DNA of 64,000 nucleotides, taken from the NCBI GenBank assembly GCA_963736235.1, contig CAVTOR010000004.1:75126-139125 (forward strand), given 5' to 3'. Below, one piece after another: positions 27,002-34,694 of this stretch. A program made the translations under genes and the position numbers. Every line of letters starts with the position of its first letter. Position 1 is the stretch's first letter. The stretch comes from CAVORB01 sp963736235. Lineage in GTDB: Bacteria; Pseudomonadota; Gammaproteobacteria; Chromatiales; Chromatiaceae. The notes beneath the pieces were generated by a model that was not told the DNA's origin, made no database searches, and saw only the letters and a program-made list of their open reading frames with translations.

Positions 27002-27886
27002 TCACGGCTGATGCGCGGCGAGCAGAGAGCGCAGGATGCGGCCCGCGTGGCGCAACGGGAGCGAGAAATGGCCTTCCTTCGCCAGAAAGTGGGCGTGGGT
27101 GTTGGGGAGGTTGGCCGCGTACCAGCGGGAGTGGGACAGTGGGACGGTTCCGTCCTCTTCCCCATGCCACAGGTGTGTGTCCAGCTCGATCCCGTCGAAC
27201 GGTAGCATCCAGTCGCTGGTGTACAACAGGAGCTCCTGGCGTGCGCCACGGGCTCCATCTCGCATTGCGTCGTGCACGGCTTGATTGAGCGCGCAACGAA
27301 CTTCGGGGCTTGCCAACTCCCGCAAGTCCGCAACGCAAGCGGTCGCCATCCTCAAGCTGTCCAGGGTCTCTGGGTACAGCGACCAGAAGCAAGCGGTCAG
27401 GGGTCCGAAAAGAAACTCCGACAATAATGGGGTGCGATGTGCGGCGGAGAAGTTCAGCCGGGTCCGCCAGTCCAGTCCGTCGAGAAGGGAATCAAGGTAG
27501 ATTGGTCCAAGGGGACTGACGAGGGCACACCCAATTATCCGCTCTGGAATGCGACAGGCGCAGGCAAGCGCAAACGGCGCGCCGCCAGAAACGCCGACCA
27601 CGGCGAATCGCTCGAGCCCAAGGTGGTTTGCCAGCACCTGCACATCATCGGCCCAATCGCCGATTCTGCGGTCAGGCTGGGCGTCCGATTCCCCGCAGCC
27701 CGGGCGATCAGCGGCGATGATGCGCGCGTTCTCTGCGAGCGCGAACTGGTGCATGAGGCGGGCTTCCCGGCGCGAGCTGAGAAAACCGTGGCAGTAGACA
27801 ACAGGGATGCCTTCAGGATCGCCATACTGGGCGTAGGCGAGACGCCGGCCGGACGGCAACTCGACGAACTGGGCGCGGTTTTCCAA
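27002..27886 (-). CDS. Alpha/beta-fold hydrolase
   Basis: 294-residue soluble hydrolase. The oxyanion segment is YCHGFLSSR, the nucleophile elbow is VGVSGGAPFAL (Ser), the acid is likely in HGEEDGTVPL and the base is in AKEGHFSLPL, so the catalytic triad looks complete. The fold matches the abhydrolase_1 family. The start is a TTG; no upstream ATG is available without leaving the frame. It lies 199 bp downstream of dsrC on the same strand. A specific substrate cannot be assigned. Confidence 0.85.
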   Translation of the reverse strand: MENRAQFVELPSGRRLAYAQYGDPEGIPVVYCHGFLSSRREARLMHQFALAENARIIAADRPGCGESDAQPDRRIGDWADDVQVLANHLGLERFAVVGVSGGAPFALACACRIPERIIGCALVSPLGPIYLDSLLDGLDWRTRLNFSAAHRTPLLSEFLFGPLTACFWSLYPETLDSLRMATACVADLRELASPEVRCALNQAVHDAMRDGARGARQELLLYTSDWMLPFDGIELDTHLWHGEEDGTVPLSHSRWYAANLPNTHAHFLAKEGHFSLPLRHAGRILRSLLAAHQP

Positions 27887-28085
27887 GTGGTGATCGGCTA
27901 TGGAGCCAGCTCCGTGCGGGGCGGGTTCAGGTCGAGGTCCTCAGCTTTCCGGCTCATTCGGTCTCGGTGGCCGATCCTTATACCGGCTGGCTCGGCGAAG
28001 CGTTCGGCCGTGTGTTCGCGAGCTTCATCGCCACCGCTCTGTGCGTCTCGTGGACTGGCGGCTCCCGGCCGGGCCGTTCAGGGAG

Positions 28086-28382
28086 TCATACGCACCCGGT
28101 GGGTTTGGGCAATCCCCCCCATTTACAGATGAGCTTCATCGGCCCCTTCTTGAACACGCCGTAGAGGTCTTTGGTCGACACGCTCATCTTTTTCGCGAAT
28201 ATGCGGATCGGGGGTACGACGCCGTCGTTGTCGTACATCGCCCTGGCTTCCCGGATGTAGGTCATAATCTGGTCATCGATTTCGAAGTCGTCCTCCTTGG
28301 CCAACTCGATTGCGATCTGCTCGTTCCAGTCGTCACGGTTAACCAGAAAACCTTCTCCATCCACAGGTACGCTGACTGCCAT
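28086..28382 (-). CDS. DsrC/TusE-family sulfur carrier protein (short, both redox cysteines)
   Basis: 98-residue protein starting MAVSVPVDGEGFLVNRDDWN and ending GLPKPTGCV, the signature of the DsrC/TusE family. Both C-terminal cysteines are present, Cys86 and Cys97, 11 apart as in true DsrC. TusE normally keeps only the last. The length is that of TusE because the usual DsrC loop insertion is absent. DsrC-type proteins carry sulfur as a persulfide or trisulfide for dissimilatory sulfur oxidation. Here the gene stands alone 127 bp after hugZ, away from any dsr operon. An AT-rich leader and AGGAG before the ATG suggest its own promoter. Its partner is unknown. Confidence 0.9.
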   Translation of the reverse strand: MAVSVPVDGEGFLVNRDDWNEQIAIELAKEDDFEIDDQIMTYIREARAMYDNDGVVPPIRIFAKKMSVSTKDLYGVFKKGPMKLICKWGGLPKPTGCV

Positions 28383-28509
28383 CTGATACTCCTAATAACT
28401 TACAACTCAAGTCAATTATCCAAACTATCAAGTGAGGCCCGTTTCTCTCAAATCTACCATGCCCACGGTATGGGAAATGGCTTGGAAGATTCTGCGGTGC
28501 CGGTGGTGA

Positions 28510-29226
28510 TCAGGACAAACCTTCCAGGTAGTCAGCGACTTGCGCCGGAGTGTCCATGGGGAGCGGGAAAAAGATCCGCCTGAGCTGATCTCCGCGCCGC
28601 AGATCCAAGCCCCACTGATCAACACCAGCCACGTGAAGCGCGTCCTCACCGCCGTCGGGTACGGGGGCCCAGCTACGAAGGAGCACCTGATACGACCGTT
28701 CGAGATCGCTGGAAATGGCCGCTTCCGCCCGGTGGTTGAGGGTCGAGGGGCGGAGGATACGATCTGGTCCCGCCCAACGTGCGGTCGCGAATCCGCCGTT
28801 GTAGTGAAAGCGTCGCGGGATCAGGCGATAGAAACGAAAGCCGAGTTGCTCGAAGTAAAAGAGCGTTTTGGGGAAATAGCGGAAATAGCGCCGCGCCAAA
28901 TCGGGCTCTTCGGACGCGATTGTCCTGCAGTCGGCAAGACAAGTCAGGCGTTCGCTCTGTTGGACATCCCCCTGGGTATGCTCGAAGACGGTGAAGGCGC
29001 AGCGTGGGTCGGCGTCTAGATTTCGGCAATGCTGGGCCAGGTGGCTGAGGAGCAGGAGCGGGTGACCGCTGCCGTCAAGACAGTAGGGCACGACGGAACC
29101 AAACGGATAACCCGGTTCGGCTTGCGAGTGCGTCGAAAGCACCGCGCGGAAGCTCCCCTCCCAGAGCCGGCGGGGTTCCTCGAACCGGATCTCGGCCTGT
29201 TGCGCCTTTGCCCGACCGTCAGGCAA
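28510..29226 (-). CDS. HugZ-family haem-degradation/utilisation protein
   Basis: 238-residue protein of the pyridoxamine-phosphate-oxidase-like split-barrel fold. It resembles HugZ/HutZ-type haem oxygenases: an N-terminal LSTHSQAEPGYPFGSVVPYC, a central HLAQHCRNLDADPRCAFTV and a C-terminal domain with VAGVDQWGLDLR. HugZ-type enzymes help release iron from imported haem. Its start overlaps the end of the DUF3050 gene by 8 bp. It lies in a minus-strand group with exbB, exbD and tonB, which fits a haem-uptake role. The symbol is left blank because HugZ and HutZ cannot be told apart by eye. Confidence 0.82.
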   Translation of the reverse strand: MPDGRAKAQQAEIRFEEPRRLWEGSFRAVLSTHSQAEPGYPFGSVVPYCLDGSGHPLLLLSHLAQHCRNLDADPRCAFTVFEHTQGDVQQSERLTCLADCRTIASEEPDLARRYFRYFPKTLFYFEQLGFRFYRLIPRRFHYNGGFATARWAGPDRILRPSTLNHRAEAAISSDLERSYQVLLRSWAPVPDGGEDALHVAGVDQWGLDLRRGDQLRRIFFPLPMDTPAQVADYLEGLS

Positions 29227-29998
29227 CTCGGCGCGCCTTGATGGCTTGGAGCACCCCGTCCCAGAATCGGATTCGGGCGCAGATGGCCTCTTCGGCCGCG
29301 GTCTCCGCCTCCTCGATCTTGACGGGGTCGTCTCCGCACAGGGTCTCCAGAAGCCGCAGGGACAAGGGGGCGTGGAGATCCTCGTCGAGGCTGATGTGGC
29401 GGGTCAGATAGTAGTGGAAAGCCGGTGCCTGGGCCGCGGTGACCTGCATCTCCTCCAGCAGGCGTCGGAACATGCCCGGGATCACCCTTTCGCGACCGAG
29501 CGCCAGCGCCGCGGCGACCGCGTGCGGCTTGTCCTCCCGGACGAAGCAGAAGGTGGTCTCCGAGAAATAACGGGCGGGTACGGGCACTAGGTCTGAGTAA
29601 AGAGCATCGTCGATACCGCGCTCCCGCACCCGGGCCAGGAAGCGCCGGGGCATGTCGCCGTCGGCGGCAATCTCGTCCATGGCGCGGCAATAGTGCTCGA
29701 AATGGCTGCCGTAGACGACCTTTCCGTCGTCGCCGGGCACGGTGTCGGATTCCTCTTCGAGCACAAGGCGATTGATGAAATGGCGCAAGGCGGGATCCCC
29801 GATCGGCATCCAGGGGATTTCGGCCGGGGCGATGTGCCGCTGCAGGTACTTCACCAGGGACATGAAATCCCAAACGGAGAACACGTGGTGCCGCATGAAG
29901 ACCCGCAGGTCATCGACGCTGCGCACCGCCTCGTAGATCGGGTGACGCTCCAGCTCGGAAAGCAAGGGATGGAGGTGCTCAAGATTGATCGCGCCCAT
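29219..29998 (-). CDS. DUF3050 domain-containing protein
   Basis: 259 residues starting MGAINLEHLHPLLSELERHP. The pattern RVFMRHHVFSVWDFMSLVK followed by EEESDTVPG and FHYYLTRHISLDEDLHAPLS matches DUF3050, a helical family related to haem-oxygenase/TenA-like folds. Several conserved His, Asp and Glu residues could bind a di-metal centre. The gene overlaps hugZ by 8 bp and follows tonB after 83 bp. The neighbours suggest a part in haem or iron metabolism, but this is inference. Confidence 0.85.
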   Translation of the reverse strand: MGAINLEHLHPLLSELERHPIYEAVRSVDDLRVFMRHHVFSVWDFMSLVKYLQRHIAPAEIPWMPIGDPALRHFINRLVLEEESDTVPGDDGKVVYGSHFEHYCRAMDEIAADGDMPRRFLARVRERGIDDALYSDLVPVPARYFSETTFCFVREDKPHAVAAALALGRERVIPGMFRRLLEEMQVTAAQAPAFHYYLTRHISLDEDLHAPLSLRLLETLCGDDPVKIEEAETAAEEAICARIRFWDGVLQAIKARRVA

Positions 29999-30081
29999 GG
30001 CGTCGGACCTCGTAATTCAGTATTTCATTCGACACTGATCAATATACGCCTTGGCGGCGGAAATTGGCCACCCGGGCGAGG

Positions 30082-31003
30082 TCACTTGAGCGCGAATCTT
30101 ATGGGCACGCGAAGCGGCCAGCGGGTCTTTCCGATCTCCCGCGGTATGGGCTTGAAGACGGAGAGGCGCTTGAGGGTTTCAATCGCTGCCTGGTCCAGCG
30201 ACCCGTGGCCGGACCCCTTGTCGATCCGAACATTGCGGATGCGCCCATCCGCCAGAATCACGAAAGAAACCGTGACGACGCCTTCCAGGTTGCGCCGCTG
30301 GGCCTGCCGGGGATAGTGGCGATGCTTAGCGATGGCGCGTTGGAGCTCGGCCAGATACCGACCCTGTGCCGCTTTCCCGCTTTTGGTTTCGACAGCGGAC
30401 CGCGTTCCGCCGCTGGCCGCCGGCCGGCTCGATCCCCGCCTGGATTCACGGCTGGACCGGCTCGGCTGCGGCCGGCTCTCGGCCAGCTTGGGTTTGGAGG
30501 TTTGTTTGGGCTCTGATTTCGGCTTCGGCTTCGGCTTCGGCTTCGGCTTCGGCTTCGGCTTCGGCTTCGGCTCGGGCTTCGGCTCGGGCTTCAGTTCCGG
30601 TTCAGGCTCCTTCAGCTCGGTTACGACCGCCGCCGGTTCGGGCGGAGGCTCCTCGGTGATCGCGGGCGGAGGTTCGGGCTCGGGCTCGGGCTCCTCGATC
30701 GTTTCCTCCTCGGGCGGGGGTGGCGGCTCCTCAATCGGGGCGAGATCTGGCTCAGGCTCGGCGACCTTCTCTGGCTGCGGCTCGGAAATATCGGTGTCTG
30801 CAGGCTCCGGGATGGGGTCGGTTTGCTTAACCTCAGCCTCGAACATGGCGAGCGTGACACCCACCGCGTAGTCGCCGTCGCCCAGAGCCGTGCCTGGCTC
30901 CGGCTGCGGCCAGAAGCACCGCGGCGGCCAGGGACAAATGCAGCAGGCCAGAGACCAGGAACGCAACCGGCCGGCACCAGCGGCTTTGGGCGTGGCGATT
31001 CAC
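30082..31003 (-). pseudogene. tonB: TonB energy transducer, one frame change near the N-terminus
   Basis: The start is a GTG at 31003 overlapping the exbD stop (GTGA). It gives a typical N-terminal anchor, NRHAQSRWCRPVAFLVSGLL and on, in frame to about 30900. The body is one base out of frame, from GTALGDGDYAVG. It contains acidic Pro/Glu stretches, a Lys-Pro repeat and the TonB C-terminal domain (YLAELQRAIAKHRHYPRQAQ, later GVVTVSFVILADGRI). The full protein would be about 306 residues. TonB couples the ExbBD proton-motive complex to outer-membrane receptors. The rest is well preserved, so the frame change near 30895-30905 may be a sequencing indel. Confidence 0.85.
30518..30592. repeat. Hexanucleotide tandem repeat in tonB (Lys-Pro repeat)
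   Basis: Roughly a dozen tandem copies of a CTTCGG hexamer on the plus strand, encoding a run of alternating Lys-Pro in TonB. Such repeats span the periplasm and can change copy number. Confidence 0.85.
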
Positions 31004-31374
31004 GGGTTGCGGGTGAGAATGGTCAGGCGTTCGAGCTCGCGCGCCTTGAGCAGATCGACCACCGCGACGAAACGGGCAAAGCGGCTTTCCGCGTCGACGC
31101 GAAGCACCACGGGGGTTTCCGGCGGGACACCGTCGAGGCGATCGGCGAGCGCCTCCAGCGTCAATGCGGCCGCGTCCAGAAAGAGCTCTCCCTCGCGGTC
31201 GATGCCGATCTCCAGGCGCTCGATGCTGATTGGCTCAGCCTTGGCTTCGGCCTGGGGCAGCCGGATGTCGAGCCTGCCCTCGACGATGAAGGTTGCGGTG
31301 GTGAGCACGATGGCCAGCAGCACCAGCATGATGTCGATGAACGGAATGACATTGATGGTGTCGATGCGCTTCAT
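31000..31374 (-). CDS. exbD: ExbD/TolR-family biopolymer transporter
   Basis: 124 residues with the family N-terminus MKRIDTINVIPFIDIMLVLLAIVL, one transmembrane helix containing the conserved Asp used in proton transfer, and a periplasmic domain. It works with ExbB and TonB to energise outer-membrane transport. The start overlaps the exbB stop by 4 bp and the stop overlaps tonB by 4 bp, giving a tight exbB-exbD-tonB operon. A standalone TolR is unlikely given the neighbouring tonB. Confidence 0.93.
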   Translation of the reverse strand: MKRIDTINVIPFIDIMLVLLAIVLTTATFIVEGRLDIRLPQAEAKAEPISIERLEIGIDREGELFLDAAALTLEALADRLDGVPPETPVVLRVDAESRFARFVAVVDLLKARELERLTILTRNP

Positions 31375-31796
31375 GCCGGATGGGACCTCCGCCAGCGCGC
31401 GGCGACCACCTCGACTTTGCGCACCAGGGCGTTGTAAAAGATGATCGCCGGGATGGCCACGACCAGGCCGAGGGCGGTAGCCTTGAGCGCCAGCGCAAGC
31501 CCGAGCATGATGACCTCGGTCTCGATGGCACCTCCTTGGCCGATGTCGTAGAAGGCGATGAGGATACCGAGCACGGTGCCGAGCAGTCCCACGTAGGGCG
31601 CATTTGCGCCGATGGTGGCGATGGCGGTGAGGTTCCGGGTGAGGGAAATGTTGAGCTCTTCGGCGTTATCGAAGAGGGCGACATCCACCCGGGCCAAGTA
31701 GAAGTAGCGTTCGATGACGAATGCCACCAGCAGAAAGCTCATGAAGCCCAAGACGCCCAACACGCCGTAATCCAGATACTCTTTCAGTACTTCCAT
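31371..31796 (-). CDS. exbB: ExbB/TolQ-family proton channel protein (short form)
   Basis: 141 residues, much shorter than E. coli ExbB. It retains three transmembrane segments: an N-terminal helix with YGVLGVLGFMSFLLVAFVIE, the conserved ANAPYVGLLGTVLGILIAF, and ALALKATALGLVVAIPAIIFYN. Short ExbB forms of this length are known in epsilon- and some gammaproteobacterial TonB systems. It is the first gene of exbB-exbD-tonB-DUF3050-hugZ, so a promoter should lie between it and the divergent exporter gene (31797-31836). Confidence 0.92.
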   Translation of the reverse strand: MEVLKEYLDYGVLGVLGFMSFLLVAFVIERYFYLARVDVALFDNAEELNISLTRNLTAIATIGANAPYVGLLGTVLGILIAFYDIGQGGAIETEVIMLGLALALKATALGLVVAIPAIIFYNALVRKVEVVAARWRRSHPA

Positions 31797-31836
31797 CTAT
31801 GTTCCTCTCTCGGTCTCTCGTTCGGGTGCCAGTCGC

Positions 31837-32529
31837 GTGACCTCGGCACTGCTCATCGCTTTCCTGGTCGGATTGCTGAGCGCACTCCACTGCATCGGCA
31901 TGTGCGGTGGGATCGCGGGGGCGCTGAGCTTCTCGCTGCCCGAGCGCACGCGCGGCGACTGGCAGCGCTTTGCACTGTTCTTGCTCGCCTACAACGGCGG
32001 ACGTGTTGTCAGCTATGCGGCAGCCGGCGCCGCCTTCGGCACCTTGGGCGGTGCGTTGATGGCGACTGGGGACCATGCATGGCTGAACGACGGCCTGCGC
32101 TGGCTCGCTGCGGTGGTCGTGGTGGGTATCGGCCTTTACATCGCGGGGTGGTTTCCTCGTTTCTCCCTGATCGAGCGGATTGGTGAGCCGGTCTGGCGTT
32201 TTCTGGAGCCTTTCGGTCGGCGTCTGCTACCCGTCACCAGCCTGACGAGGGCGCTCCTGTACGGCGCCGTCTGGGGATGGCTGCCGTGCGGCCTCGTCTA
32301 CACCATGCTGATCAGCACCCCCGCTCAGGGCGGTCCCGTCGGCGGCGCGCTGTACATGGCAGCGTTCGGCCTCGGAACCCTGCCCGTGCTATTGGTCACG
32401 GGACTCTTCGCCGGTAGATTGTACCGCTTCGCGGGCGATCGGAGGATCCAGACCATCTCAGGCCTGACGGTTGTCTGTCTTGGCCTGTTTACCCTGATTT
32501 TCCAAGGTTATAATTATGCATTAGTATGA
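31837..32529 (+). CDS. Sulfite exporter TauE/SafE-family membrane protein (UreH/CcoS-associated type)
   Basis: 230 residues with about six transmembrane helices. The first helix holds GLLSALHCIGMCGGIAGALS and a later one has LYGAVWGWLPCGLVYTMLI. The HCIGMCGG and PCG motifs define the heavy-metal-transport-associated subgroup of this family often found near cytochrome cbb3 assembly genes. A metal (copper) or small-anion substrate is possible. It diverges from exbB and is followed 42 bp later by an AAA+ regulator gene. The start may be the GTG at 31837. Confidence 0.85.
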   Translation: MTSALLIAFLVGLLSALHCIGMCGGIAGALSFSLPERTRGDWQRFALFLLAYNGGRVVSYAAAGAAFGTLGGALMATGDHAWLNDGLRWLAAVVVVGIGLYIAGWFPRFSLIERIGEPVWRFLEPFGRRLLPVTSLTRALLYGAVWGWLPCGLVYTMLISTPAQGGPVGGALYMAAFGLGTLPVLLVTGLFAGRLYRFAGDRRIQTISGLTVVCLGLFTLIFQGYNYALV

Positions 32530-32571
32530 CCATCGGCTACAGGCGATGGCTCTTCACATAGAGGGTGAAGA

Positions 32572-33471
32572 ATGATGGAACAAGATCAATACGCTCTGAT
32601 CGGCGATTCCCCGGTAATTAGGCGCGTGCTCAAGGCTGCCCAGGTGGTGGCCGCGACGGATGCGAACGTGCTGATTCAAGGGGAGGGCGGTTCAGGAAAA
32701 GAGGTGATCGCCCGCACCATCCATCGGCTCAGTCCGAGGCGTGCTCACGCCTTTGTGGTCGTTGGCTGCGCCGGGCTTGCCGAGAACGAGCTCGATGCCG
32801 GGTTCATCGCGCGGGTGGCGCAGGCGGGAGGTGGCACCCTGTTTCTGGACGAGGTATCGGAGCTGCCGCCGATCGGGCAAAGTCGGCTGTTGCGCCTCCT
32901 CGAGCGGGGCGGGGAGACCTCGGCGGGACCCGCGCCGCGTGTCATCGCCACCACCAGCCGCGACCTGTGGCTAGCCGTCGAGGCCGGCGAGTTTCGGCGT
33001 GATCTGTACTATCGGCTCTATGTGGTACCGCTCGAGATGCCGCCCCTGCGCGAGCGGGTCCAGGATATTTCGCCCCTGTTGGAGCATTTCGTTCACCGGG
33101 CCGCGGAGGCCCATGGCCTGGAACCACCGCGTATCACCGCGACGGCCGGGCGGCTTCTGCGTCGTTACGCTTGGCCGGGAAACGTGCGCGAGTTGAAGAA
33201 TTTTTGCGAGCGTATCGCCATCCTGTTCGCCGGCAACGAGGTGGCTCCCGACAATTTGCCGTGGGAAATCCGGCGGGGCGACATGAGTGCCGGGGAGGAC
33301 CTGATCTTCCGGCTCCCGTCCTCGGGAATCAATCTCAACGACCTTGAGGTGGAGGCGATCCGCCAGGCGCTCGCCCTAGCAGGGGGGAACAAAAGCCGGG
33401 CGGCGCGCTTGCTGGGACTCACCCGGGACACCTTCCTCTACCGGATGCAGAAGCACGTCATCACGGCCTAG
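32572..33471 (+). CDS. Sigma-54-type AAA+ transcription regulator lacking receiver domain and GAFTGA loop
   Basis: 299 residues made of an AAA+ domain and a Fis-type helix-turn-helix. Walker A is GEGGSGKE (residues 37-44) and Walker B is TLFLDE (89-94). The HTH has NKSRAARLLGLTRDTFLYRM at the C-terminus. In normal enhancer-binding proteins about 20 extra residues between these motifs carry the GAFTGA loop that contacts sigma-54. Here that segment is shortened to CAGLAENELDAGFIARVAQAG, with no GAFTGA. No N-terminal sensory domain exists. It may regulate sigma-70 promoters, as some loop-less relatives do, or act as a repressor. A GGGTG-AAG ribosome-binding site precedes the ATG pair at 32572. 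Confidence 0.85.
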   Translation: MMEQDQYALIGDSPVIRRVLKAAQVVAATDANVLIQGEGGSGKEVIARTIHRLSPRRAHAFVVVGCAGLAENELDAGFIARVAQAGGGTLFLDEVSELPPIGQSRLLRLLERGGETSAGPAPRVIATTSRDLWLAVEAGEFRRDLYYRLYVVPLEMPPLRERVQDISPLLEHFVHRAAEAHGLEPPRITATAGRLLRRYAWPGNVRELKNFCERIAILFAGNEVAPDNLPWEIRRGDMSAGEDLIFRLPSSGINLNDLEVEAIRQALALAGGNKSRAARLLGLTRDTFLYRMQKHVITA

Positions 33472-33554
33472 CCCCGTCTAGCCGTGGCGGGGCTGACCTA
33501 TCTTGTCTGGCGGAAGGCCTATGAGGCCGCGTCGAACGGCCGGGATGCGAAGGA

Positions 33555-33773
33555 TCAGCGGGCGCGGTAGGTGATGCGGCCCTTGGTGAGGTCGTAAGGC
33601 GTCAGCTCGACCGTCACCTTGTCGCCGGTCAGGATGCGGATGTAGTGCTTGCGCATCTTGCCGGAAATATGCGCGGTCACCACGTGACCGTTCTCCAGCT
33701 CTACGCGGAACATCGTATTTGGCAGGGTCTCGATCACCGTGCCTTCCATCTGGATTACGTCTTCTTTTGCCAT
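33555..33773 (-). CDS. infA: Translation initiation factor IF-1
   Basis: 72 residues, exactly the usual size. The S1-like OB-fold sequence starts MAKEDVIQMEGTVIETLPN and ends GRITYRAR. It binds the 30S A site during initiation. It lies downstream of ate on the same strand, a common gammaproteobacterial order (aat-ate-infA), with a 165-bp gap. A GC inverted repeat, AGCCCCG and CGGGGCT, at 33469-33493 lies just past its end and could act as a shared terminator with the convergent regulator gene, although a T-run is lacking. Confidence 0.98.
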   Translation of the reverse strand: MAKEDVIQMEGTVIETLPNTMFRVELENGHVVTAHISGKMRKHYIRILTGDKVTVELTPYDLTKGRITYRAR

Positions 33774-33938
33774 GGACCGGTCTTCTTGCCTTTAAGGCGT
33801 CTCCTGCGGTAAAGCTGGCGAAGTATATCACAGAGATATTCGGAAACCCTTCCTTGCGTTGGGCCGCGCTGATCACCGCCATGCTCGGATCAATCGGCGT
33901 CGCCGCTCAGGTCGGTTGCCGGCCGCGCCGAGCGCGGA

Positions 33939-34694
33939 TCAGGGCGATGAGATCGGCTCGCCGCGACTGACGCGCCGCCACTGTTCCGCGACGAATGCCT
34001 CGATTGGGCGGAAGCGGTCCTTGTAGCTCATCTTGCCGCAGGACTCGATCCAGTAACCCAGGTAGAGGTGCTTCCGCCCGATCCGCCGTGCTTGAGCGAT
34101 CTGGCTGAGCACCGCATAAGTGCCGAGCGCCCGTGTGGAAAGATCGGGATCGAAGAAGGTGTACACGGCCGAAAGGCTCCGCGGGAGCAGGTCGGTAACC
34201 GCGACCGCCGCAAGGCGGTCGCTCAGGCGGATCTCTAGCAACTGGGTCTCGCCGCCCCAGGGAACCAGCAGGAACTCCTCGTAACTCTCTCGCGTGATGT
34301 TCTCCGACATACCGCCGCCGGGGTGGCGGCTTCTGAGATAGGCCGCGTAGAGGCGGAAGTGACCCGGATCGAAGCGCGCAGGACGTTTGGTGAGCGTCAG
34401 GTCAGCCATGTTGCGCGCGGCGTTGCGCCGTTGAGATCGGTTGGGGGAGAAATCCTCTACCGGGATGCGCACGGGCACGCAGCGCCGGCATCCGGCGCAC
34501 TCGGGCCGATAGATGTCGGTCCCGCTGCGCCTGAACCCATGCTCGAGCAGAAACTGGTACCGCGCGCCATCGATCGGGGCGAGGGGATCGACGAAAAGGG
34601 TACGAGCCTCCAGCCCGGGCAGGTAGGCGCAGGGGTGATTTCCGGTCAGGAACAGTCGCAGGGAGACCGTCTGGCCGCGTCCCTCGGTCTTCAC
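33939..34694 (-). CDS. bpt: Aspartate/glutamate leucyltransferase (Bpt/Ate)
   Basis: 251 residues using the GTG at 34694, which overlaps the aat stop as GTGA. Longer in-frame starts overlap aat extensively. Family features are the N-terminal CAYLPGLEARTLFVDP, the cysteine motif ECAGCRRCVPVRI and a C-terminal LYLGYWIESCGKMSYKDRF. It transfers a leucine (or arginine in some forms) to proteins with N-terminal Asp or Glu, feeding the N-end-rule pathway to ClpS/ClpAP. It is coupled to aat, the other amino-acyl transferase of the pathway. Confidence 0.95.
   Translation of the reverse strand: MKTEGRGQTVSLRLFLTGNHPCAYLPGLEARTLFVDPLAPIDGARYQFLLEHGFRRSGTDIYRPECAGCRRCVPVRIPVEDFSPNRSQRRNAARNMADLTLTKRPARFDPGHFRLYAAYLRSRHPGGGMSENITRESYEEFLLVPWGGETQLLEIRLSDRLAAVAVTDLLPRSLSAVYTFFDPDLSTRALGTYAVLSQIAQARRIGRKHLYLGYWIESCGKMSYKDRFRPIEAFVAEQWRRVSRGEPISSP

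Noticed and set aside
30332..30871. Gly/Ser/Phe-rich frame on the plus strand opposite tonB
   Set aside because: Translation of the antisense of the TonB Lys-Pro and Glu-Pro repeats; no start signal or family.
33469..33493. GC hairpin between the AAA+ regulator and infA as an intrinsic terminator
   Set aside because: Stem is good but there is no T-run on either strand, so it was not listed as a terminator.
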